A DNA stretch of 64,000 bases from Cristatella mucedo (Eukaryota > Bryozoa > Phylactolaemata > Cristatellidae). Position 1 is the stretch's first letter. The number at the start of each line of letters is the position of its first letter. This document shows, piece after piece, positions 56,642 to 64,000 of the stretch. The stretch covers positions 185,001-249,000 of the forward strand of contig WPIO01000025.1 in NCBI GenBank assembly GCA_009760855.2. Direction: 5' to 3'. The translations under genes and the position numbers were made by a program. Below the pieces are notes generated by a model. It was given only the letters and a program-made list of their open reading frames with translations. It did not search any database and was not told the DNA's origin.

Positions 56642-56814
56642 CAGTGTTTCCATCCTTCCAAATGCCGCGACCCTTTAATACAGTTCCTCATGTTGTGGTG
56701 ACCCCAACCATAAAATTATGGTGTGTGAAATGTGGAAATGCATGTTCTCCGATGGTCTTAGGCGACCCCTGAGGACCCTCAAAGGGGTCGCGACCGACAG
56801 GTTGAGAACCGCTG
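56642..56814 (+). mobile_element. hAT-type MITE resembling SPIN, copy 2 (opposite orientation)
   Basis: It starts CAGTGTTTCCATCCTTCCAA and ends AGGTTGAGAACCGCTG. Inside are TTCCTCATGTTGTGGTGACC, ATGTTCTCCGATGGTCTTAG and AAAGGGGTCGCGACC, the reverse order of copy 1. Flanking octamers CTCTACTG and CTCTGCTA are similar but not identical. It sits at the edge of a LINE-1 fragment. Confidence 0.85.
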
Positions 56815-56983
56815 CTCTGCTAGAAAGGCGCTAGGAGTGGCCAAGCAAACTGACCTCGTATATATAGCAGATTATCATTAATTATTTAAATATAAATCAT
56901 TGATTTGCATTATGACTGCGATATAATCTCAGCCTATCTTTTCCTTCTCTGGGTTTGAGCGGATATTAAGCAGCACTCTTTAG

Positions 56984-56992
56984 CACTTCCGG
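56984..56992 (+). promoter_or_regulatory. ETS-type core promoter motif CACTTCCGG
   Basis: This motif lies about 12 bases before the USP39 ATG. ACTTCCGG is a common ETS-factor site at TATA-less housekeeping promoters. No TATA box is seen, so transcription probably starts close by with a short 5' UTR. The role is inferred. Confidence 0.4.
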
Positions 56993-57004
56993 CTTTATTC
57001 CGAT

Positions 57005-57098
57005 ATGGCCGTCGAAACGGATCCGGTGGCAAATGCCGCCGAGGCGCCCGTGGCCGGTGTCAAGCGATCGTTGTCGGACGAAGAGGACAACGAAGAAA
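57005..57098 (+). CDS. USP39: USP39 exon 1
   Basis: ATG in the context GATATGG. It encodes MAVETDPVANAAEAPVAG and KRSLSDEEDNEE, ending in phase 1 at donor GTGAGC. The acidic tract SDEEDNEE resembles the N-terminal region of splicing factors. The start is chosen as the first ATG just downstream of the ETS motif. Confidence 0.75.
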
Positions 57099-60000
57099 GT
57101 GAGCGCAGCAGTAATCCAGCAGCCCGTTAATTGCTTTAGGATTCCTTCTTCTATCTACTCACCATTGTTCGCCTGAGCAGGGCAATACGACTCGGGACCC
57201 ACTAGTTTTGTGAAAGCTGACGTTTCTGGGCCTGAGCTGCGAGGCTGCCTCTTTGTGGAAGAGAAGCTCTTGCCCCAACCTCCCCCCGGGGGCTATGGAA
57301 CGAATGCTGCCTGTGGTAATATCGCGTACCATTCATGATTTGGTTGCCGCGTTTGTTGATCATTTTGAGTTCATCGGTTGCAGGCCAACTCTTCAGCAGG
57401 TAGTGAGGCTGGCAGGGCCGTAGATCGGTTACTGCTTGTTGGCATTGAACTGCACATTCTCATCGAGCCTGCCTCAAAAAAGCGCCCAGATTGGATGTAA
57501 CTAGGCAGAGGACGTCAGCGCTGTCCCGAACGCCTGTTAGCATGCCTCTTCATTTGGAACTTTGATCATTCGGGAGTTCACAGCTCTAGTCAAAAGGCTT
57601 CCGAACGCAGTGCAGACACGCGCGCTTTTGAATACTTTTAAGTAAGTGGGGCTGTTAAATCTGCTGATTTTTTTCTGAAAGGGAGTGCCGCACTCATTCG
57701 CCCATGCGAACAGCTCGGTGGAAACGCGTGGCCACATCTGTCATTAAGGAATCGCAGTTCCATTGCGTGGTAGAGGCGAGCTCAGCCCGGAAGGCACCCA
57801 TATCTGCTGCCAGAAACTGGCGGCGGCTTGTTTCAGCTTTCTTGCTCCTGCTCGTGCGGTTGCGGGAACTTGCTTGAGACGCCACTTGATTGGATTCGTT
57901 CCCACCGAGCGTGGCTGTGTGCTGCTAGCCCAGACTGGGGTCACGTGTTCGGAGCTGGAGCCTCATATCGCGAACCGCCTGTTTGGATTGCTGAGAAGAG
58001 AGCGCTCTCCTTCTGGTGAACAAGGTGTCATAGCCCCCTCCCCCCAGAAATTGGTTATGCTGGAAAAAGTAATTATGTACTTTCAGATACACTGCACAGT
58101 TTAGGATTAAGGTCACAGCTGTTTCTGTAAGGGGACTTAGATAAAGGCATCCACAATCTTGTTCTCTGGTGGTGTTACCCTGCACGCAGCCCTGCTATAT
58201 TCGATTAAGTGATATTATTCTGTGGTCTCCGGTGGAATTAAGTGTGTGGCATTGGTGCCTGTCGCCAGTTAGGGCAAGCCGGTCGGCTGCTTTGCAGCTT
58301 GTTTTGGAGGGAAAGAGAAATGGAAGAAAGAAAAAGGGAGGGGCTGGGCAGAGAGAGAGGGCAATAGACAGGAGGGGTGTGCATCAGCTTGAGTATTTGA
58401 GTTTGGGCTGTTACTGCTAATGTGTAGCTTTTCTACGTCGGCACTAAAACTACGTTCCTTGATTGCAAAGTGGTTTTTCTTCTCCTCGTGTCATTCATTC
58501 CCTAGTGACCGCACATTGCCGGCGGTGGACTCGTCATGCTTGCTTACCTTTAGCTGCTCTGCCGAGAACATCTCAGCGTAGGGTTGGAGTTGTGCCAAGC
58601 CAGCCAGGCTTAGTGCCTATGGAGCGCGTGAGTGGCACTCTTGACCTGCAGTCTCCTTGCTCGTGTAGGCGAGGTTTTTTGTTGGCCAGTGCGATTTGTC
58701 GCTTCAGCAGTCCTCGTGGTCCGGCGAGCGTGTCACTTACACCGACGCTTATTTTTCATTTTTACGAGATCCCCTCATTGGCCAATGGTATTACTGTTTA
58801 CATGTTGACATCTGTAGCACCTGATAGGTCGCTGCCAGCATTTGCTAAGGGCATAGTGATGCACGACACTACGTCTGTGTGTTCATTTGAATGTGTGCGT
58901 GTGCATGTACACTCAAGACACAGAAAATCCTCGCAGTATGGTTGCTCCTGCAGTTGCTACAAATTCTTTCGGGTAATCCCAGGGCTTCTTACGATGCCAG
59001 GCATCGTACTAAAGTTTTGCTGCCTGAGCTGTGCCGACGTGGTGCGGCGACTGAGTGTGCTGAGTTAGTGAGGTGGCAGGCTCAGCCACTGCTCCACTGA
59101 GCCACTGCTCCAGCACCAAACAAGGATTCGTCAAAAATTGCTTCAACTGCCAGGCAGTTGCCGAGGGTCGTTATCTTCCTACCAAATGAAACGACCCCCA
59201 TACAGAGTGTTTGAGCCTTAAAATCTACTTTTCTTGACCAACAAGGATGAGCCGAGTACTCTTTGACGAATCCTTGGTGCTGGTACAGTTGCTGAGACAG
59301 CTGTCTGATTTTAACACTGTACTACTATGGCGCAATATCGACAGGCAGCTGAGGCCGGACGTTCGGCCTACATCAGTAGCCGACCTGGCTAACTAAGAAA
59401 CTCAGGCCCTTTGGACTGTGCTACAGCCCAAAAGAGACAGCATAGAAGCTAGTACCTTCTCTTCGTGGCCAGGCAAGGAAGGTCATAAAAAATCGTGAAG
59501 GGAAGATGTCACACTAAACACACACACACACACACACCAACAGCATGTTTGTTTTTGAGTTGTCAATAAACATGTTCTCATGCTTTGCATAACTTCAGTG
59601 TGCCTGGCGTCATAGAAGCCCTTATATTACCCGTACGAATGTACAGCCACCTCCATGGTGGCCGTACTGTGAGGATTTTTTGGGCCTGAACATATGTTTG
59701 CCCGTTTGCGTGTGTGTGTGTGTTTTGTTTGTGTGTATGCGTGCGTGCGTGCTTGCACGTGGGGTTGCCTGTGATGTGCTGCCGAAGCACGCGGCAGTAC
59801 TCATAGCTACCGAGGCAGGCGGCTGCTGGGCCGCTGTGGCTCGCTGCCCTGGAAGCACGATGCTCTAGTGTCGCCATGCTGCACCGCTCAGCTATCGCTG
59901 GCCGTGCCTTTCTGCTGCAGGACCTAGCAAGGGACAGCGAAGAGACCACATCGACAAGCGCAGCCGCCAATGTCCCTACTTGGACACCATAAACAGGTGA

Positions 60001-60548
60001 CAGGCGCCTGCTGCGCTTGACTTTTGTCCGTCTGGTTCATATAGTGCGGCAGTGTCGGCCACCCTGAATGGCCAGGCCAGGCTGGACTCTCGGTGAACTC
60101 GTGCCCGTATGCTGCAGGTCGGTCCTAGATTTCGACTTCGAGAAGCTGTGCTCGGTGTCCTTGTCTCACATTAACGTCTACGCTTGCCTCGTTTGCGGAA
60201 AGTACTTTCAAGGTAAGATGGCGGTGCCATTCCGTAGCGGCCTTGCCGCTGCTGTTCAGCTCCTCCGGACCGCTGGCAACGATCTGGAACTCGGTGCTGT
60301 GCAGCACGCTCATCTCTGCTGTGAGTGCACTCGTCTTTCTTCCAGGCAGAGGCATCAAGTCGCACGCGTACACTCACAGTGTACAGGATGGACATCACGT
60401 GTTTCTCAACCTGGAAACGCAGAAGTTCTACTGCCTACCCGACAATTACGAGATCATAGACTCGTCACTGGACGATATCATTGTGAGGATACAAGTCAAA
60501 GTGACAAGTGTGCCACCAAAAAGACCCAAGAGCAGCTAACACGCGCAC

Positions 60549-60632
<84 letters not shown>

Positions 60633-63600
60633 TTCTCCTCTCTCTCTCTCTCCTTTTAGTCGTCCCAGCTAGTCTGCTTCTTCTTGCTTGGTGCTGCTCA
60701 TGGCTGTGCAACTTTGCTGCTCGATGGCCACTCTTGTTCGAGCCGGGAATCAGGGAGGCCCACTGCTGAAGCTTAAGCTCACCTTCTCTGCTCTGCATCT
60801 ACGCAAGTTTGGGCGGCAGCTATACGCTTGCTCTTGCTCGGTCGCTGTGAGTCTTTCGTTCGAGTTTCTCAAGTACTTCGTTGGCAACACTCGTGGAGTG
60901 TTCAAACGCCCGCAGTTCTTGCCTTTCTGTCGGCTAGAGCTACTTAAGTCCATTGCATTTGCAGTATGTCTTAAACCCCACGTTTACTCCTGAGCGCATT
61001 GCCAAGCTGGATACCAGCCAGAAGCTGTGCCGCGCCTACGATGGCACAACTTACCTCCCTGGCATTGTGGGACTGAATAACATCAAAGCCAACGACTACT
61101 GCAACGTGATACTGCACGTAAGTGGTGCCGATCTGCCGAGGACAGATGCATTCTGTTTTCAGCCTCGACGCCCGGCCGCTCTTGCGGGCTCATGGGGCTT
61201 CGAGTTACATCGCGCTGTTGGGCGGTCTCGGTCTCGTCCCACCCTGGCTCTCCCTCAGTGGTCACCTCTCTCCCTCAGCGTGGCAACCTTTTCCGTGCCT
61301 GCTCGGCTGCAGCAAACCTCAGCGCAGCCTGTCGGTGTCGCTGTCTGTCCATGCCATGTCGTGTGCCGCGCTCATCGCCTGGCCAGCGTGCCATCGTATC
61401 AACCTTCGGCAGCGTGCGTGCTTGTATTGCATTAGCTGTAGCTGTTAATCGTTAAAAAGTCTTTTCTGCAGCCAAGCTTCCTCGAGTTGGCAAACCTTGT
61501 CCATCGTAGTCGCAGTAGTCTCATCCTCAGCTATGTTTGAAAGGCCTACCAAACGGAAATGATCTGGATTACACGGATAAGTGTCGCGTGCAAGTTCTCG
61601 CAGCCTCTCAGCGACGTTTTAATTTTTTGGGATCGTTGGAGTTAGCCGCCAAAAAAAGCGTTACTCTCCCTCCTTCAATTTGGGCCCTCGCTTGGTTGCT
61701 AAGGCTGGCCCCCAACCGGTGCTTGCAGATCCAGCTGAGACCGAAAGCTCAGACGTGTGTCGCGACCGACCGCTTCGCCGTGTCGGACCTGTGCGCCAAG
61801 CACCATCGGCTGGCCGGGCGGCTTGTCGTGAGCTGAGCGACTGGGACGGATGTGTTGGGATGACCGCGTGACTGCATCGACTCTAGGTTTCGCTGGCTCT
61901 CTCCCCAGGACAAAACAGTGCACACCGAGCCGAGTCTCTGGCTCGTGCTGGCTGCACTGTTTTTGATGAAGCGATCTCGTGACTTCTCCCTCTTTTCCTC
62001 CGTTCGCTCTTGGGTTCCACGTGTCGTCCTGCAGGCTCGCACTCGCCGCGCGCCGCCTCTGACTGACTGACTGACTGAAAGGTTCCGGCTCCTGCAGAGT
62101 GCTCGGTGGGGGGGGAGGGGAGCAGGGGCACACCTCCGCTGCCGTCTCACGACTCCTCCCGTTCTTTCGTTGTCTCTCGGCAGGCGCTGTCGCACGTGCC
62201 ACCGCTCCGCTCCTTCTTCCTGGTCGAGCAGAACTATGCCGAGCTGCTGCGGCGGCCGTCGGGCAATCAGATGCTGCTGCTCGTGCAGCGCTTCGGCGAG
62301 CTCGTCCGCAAGCTGTGGAACCTGCGCAACTTCAAGGCGCACGTCAGCCCGCACGAGATGCTGCAGGCCGTCACGCTGTGCAGCAAGAAGCGGTTCCGCA
62401 TCGTCGAGCAAGGTTCGAGTGCCGCCGCATCTCTTTGCCGGGTCGGTGTGGGTGGTGGCCGAGGTGGGGGGGGGGGAGAGGCACCGAAGTCGCCGGAGCG
62501 GGCAGCCACAGAGGCGGTGCTGCAATCGTCTCCGACGATGGCGGGCATGCAGCAGCCCATCTGCGTTTGCCCAGGCGATCCCATCGAGTTCGTGTCGTGG
62601 CTGCTCAACTCGCTGCACGTCGCACTCGGCGGTAGCAAGAAGCTGAGCAGCAGCATGCTCAACAAGACGTTCCGCGGCAAGATGAAGATCTACTCGCGCA
62701 AGATACCGCCCTCGGAGCTGGTGAGCGGCTGGCAACGCCCTCGTGGCACCGCCCACCCGTTTGGCGTGACTGCGCTTCGTCCTACGGCGCCCCGCCGTCT
62801 TGTGCGGGCCTGTTACTGAGCACTGCTGGGAGAGAGCCTGGGAGATTCGGGAAGGAGGAGGGATTCGGGGACACGATGTGTGTACTCTCGTGAGGCCACG
62901 TACGGATGCACAAGCACATGCTTTACTTTCTGTCGCAGTCAGAGGAGGAGAAGCAGAGCCTGCTGCTTATGCCAGAGTACTCGGAAGTCGTGGAGGAGTC
63001 GCAGTTCTTGTACTTGACCTGCGATCTCCCGCCGATGCCGCTGTATCCGGACGAGCTGCAGGAGAACATCATTCCACAGGTGCCTCTCGTCAACATTCTG
63101 TCCAAGTTCAACGGCGTCACCGAAAAGGAGTACAAGACGTACAAGGATTCCACAATGAAGCGCTTCGAAATAACCCGGCTACCGCCTTACATTATTGTAT
63201 ACATCAAGGTAAGGCGAGCTCGCTCACCTGTGGAGAATTGTTTTGCTCAAGCGTGAATAGTGTAAGGGTTGACTATGCCAGATGGTCTGAGCTGGTTTTG
63301 TCCATCGGTCAAGGTGCTCGCCCCGACCAAGGCATGGCTGAGGTCGTGGGCTCGAGCCCCGAGGCATATGCGAAGCGCCTGAATAGAGATTAGGTTCTCT
63401 TGGGGTGCTGTACAAATGAATTATTTTTTCTCGGTACTGTTAGCTTTCGATGTGCTACATTCATTCTGCACATTGCACTAACTTTGTGCGCTGCGATAGC
63501 CACGCTCCATGGATGTAAATGGAGCCAGGCGGGTGCAGTCTAGCTGTAGTTGTGGCTGGCAAGACGGCACCTTGCCCTGGTGTGCCCGATTGCGAACGAT

Positions 63601-63826
63601 GTGGTCCGGTTTTTTGGCGGCGGGAAGTGGAGCTCAGCGGGCGGCGCCTTTTCTGATCGTGCTCTCTCCCTGGATCGTCCATCTAGTCACGATTTTCGCC
63701 GGAGTCTTGCATTTTGCATCAAGCTTTTTGTTCTCAATCTTAACGGCGACTCGTTTTTTCCTAGCGGTTCACGAAGAATGTGTTCATACTTGAGAAAAAC
63801 AGGACCATCGTGAATTTTCCTATCAA
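57005..63826 (+). CDS. USP39: USP39/SAD1 splicing factor (nine exons, runs off right edge)
   Basis: Exons: 57005-57098, 59921-59996, 60118-60212, 60346-60482, 60965-61117, 62184-62412, 62575-62720, 62939-63208 and 63765-63826. All join in frame, giving about 420 residues. After a short acidic N-terminus comes a UBP-type zinc finger (CPYLDTINR...CLVCGKYFQG...HAYTHSV...HHVFLNL) and a USP fold (YDGTTYLPGIVGLNNIKAND onward). USP39 is needed for U4/U6.U5 tri-snRNP function in pre-mRNA splicing. It has no protease activity: the usual Cys after GLNN is Asp in NIKANDYCN, as in the family. The human protein has a long Arg/Ser-rich N-terminus; here about 57 residues precede CPYLD, so an exon may be missed in the 2.8-kb intron 1. 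The final 100-150 residues lie beyond the edge. Confidence 0.94.
57099..59920 (+). other. USP39 intron 1
   Basis: 2.8 kb with no further recognised exon. A 201-codon frame at 58,463-59,068 has no domain or suitable splice context. Small features: a (CA)n tract at 59,517-59,537 and a GTGCGTGC-rich stretch at 59,705-59,760. A missed N-terminal exon cannot be excluded, because this part of USP39 is poorly conserved. Confidence 0.6.
59921..59996 (+). CDS. USP39: USP39 exon 2
   Basis: Phase 1 to phase 2, acceptor TGCTGCAG, donor GTGACA. It encodes PSKGQRRDHIDKRS and RQCPYLDTIN, the entry to the zinc finger. Confidence 0.92.
60118..60212 (+). CDS. USP39: USP39 exon 3
   Basis: Phase 2 to 1, acceptor TGCTGCAG, donor GTAAGA. 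It encodes SVLDFDFEKLCSVSLSHINV and YACLVCGKYFQ with the zinc-finger cysteines. Confidence 0.96.
60346..60482 (+). CDS. USP39: USP39 exon 4
   Basis: Phase 1 to 0, acceptor TTCCAG, donor GTGAGG. It encodes RGIKSHAYTHSVQDGHHVFL and KFYCLPDNYEIIDSSLDDII, including the zinc-finger histidines. Confidence 0.96.
60541..60656. repeat. (CA)n-(CT)n compound microsatellite in USP39 intron 4
   Basis: CA repeats to about 60,586, then CT repeats to about 60,653, beginning about 60 bases after the exon 4 donor. The T/C run may act as a pyrimidine-rich intron element, but the real acceptor is 300 bases further on. Confidence 0.95.
60965..61117 (+). CDS. USP39: USP39 exon 5, inactive catalytic-Cys region
   Basis: 51 residues, phase 0-0, acceptor TTTGCAG, donor GTAAGT. 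It encodes YVLNPTFTPERIAKLD and YDGTTYLPGIVGLNNIKAND, then YCNVILH. The active-site Cys position of true USPs is Asp. A Cys two residues later is not in the catalytic position. Confidence 0.96.
62184..62412 (+). CDS. USP39: USP39 exon 6
   Basis: Phase 0 to 1, acceptor TCGGCAG, donor GTTCGA (weak). It encodes ALSHVPPLRSFFLVEQNYAE, LLLVQRFGELVRKLWN and FKAHVSPHEMLQAVTLCSKK. Confidence 0.95.
62575..62720 (+). CDS. USP39: USP39 exon 7
   Basis: Phase 1 to 0, acceptor TTGCCCAG, donor GTGAGC. It encodes DPIEFVSWLLNSLHVALGGS and FRGKMKIYSRKIPPSEL. Confidence 0.95.
62939..63208 (+). CDS. USP39: USP39 exon 8
   Basis: 90 residues, phase 0-0, acceptor TGTCGCAG, donor GTAAGG. It encodes FLYLTCDLPPMPLYPDE, IIPQVPLVNILSKFNGVTEK and RLPPYIIVYIK. 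Confidence 0.96.
63288..63425 (+). repeat. SINE1 copy in USP39 intron 8
   Basis: GAGCTGGTTTTGTCCATCGG, GTGCTCGCCCCGACC, GGGCTCGAGCCCC, AAGCGCCTGAATAGAGATTA and an ATGAATTATTTTTT end. Confidence 0.9.
63765..63826 (+). CDS. USP39: USP39 exon 9
   Basis: Phase 0 to 2, acceptor TTTTCCTAG, donor GTGAGC. It encodes RFTKNVFILEKNRTIVNFPI. The next exon is outside the window. Confidence 0.9.
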
Positions 63827-64000
63827 GTGAGCCGGCAAGCAGTGCTGCTGCTGCTGCACCCTGTGGTCTGTCTCGGTCGCTTGCTGCTTTGCCCGTTCGT
63901 CTTGGCTGGGTGTCGCTGGCTCGTTCCTCTCGTGAGCCAGTTTTTGTGCGGCGGCCGAGCGTGCGAGCTTGATCCTGCGTCTAAGTCTGCCGTTGAGCTC

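Noticed and set aside
58463-59068. 201-codon plus-strand frame in USP39 intron 1
   Set aside because: No homology to USP39 or other families, poor codon character and no convincing splice sites in the required phases.
61749-62756. 335-codon minus-strand open frame
   Set aside because: It overlaps verified USP39 exons 6 and 7 on the opposite strand; GC-rich codon use keeps the antisense frame open.

Overview
This is animal nuclear DNA, probably from an invertebrate. Genes are split into short exons with GT/AG introns. Long introns are full of SINEs, LINEs and microsatellites, and no bacterial operon structure is visible. The phylum cannot be fixed from the sequence. Three protein-coding genes are supported, two on the minus strand and one on the plus strand; nearly all the rest is repeat DNA.

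Left half, minus strand: two neighbouring genes encode orotate phosphoribosyltransferase (OPRT), the first half of UMP synthase in de novo pyrimidine synthesis. Gene A (37,015 to 25,324) has five coding exons. It encodes a complete stand-alone 218-residue OPRT that ends in a stop codon, with an AATAAA signal about 180 bases later and no OMP-decarboxylase domain. Gene B/C (14,012 to 2,875, running off the left edge) has six visible exons. They encode one full OPRT (B), a Pro/Ser-rich linker and the first third of a further OPRT (C). The join between B and C lies inside a single 328-base exon. Intron positions and phases are the same in the modules, so the array arose by duplication of a five-exon module. 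Active-site residues are kept in A, slightly altered in B and clearly degraded in C. This graded, fused OPRT array is the most unusual biology in the window.

Right end, plus strand: USP39/SAD1, the catalytically dead ubiquitin-protease-like factor of the U4/U6.U5 tri-snRNP. Nine exons (57,005 to 63,826) run off the right edge.

Between and inside the genes: two tRNA-derived SINE families (called SINE1 and SINE2 here); two LINE families with CR1/L2-type endonuclease and reverse transcriptase (LINE-1 with (ATT)n tails, LINE-2 without), often nested; a gag-only LTR element near 49.3-51.1 kb; two short hAT-type elements at 51.6 and 56.6 kb that strongly resemble the SPIN family known for horizontal transfer; an inverted 170-base satellite (19.9-23.8 kb); a decayed copy of a widespread uncharacterised multicopy gene (43.0-44.6 kb); and an AT-rich relic (45.6-49.1 kb) with an integrase, tail-fibre-like motifs and small orphan ORFs, which looks like a decayed Polinton/virus-like or Ginger-like element. 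SINE1 shares its 3' end with LINE-1, the signature of a SINE mobilised by its partner LINE.
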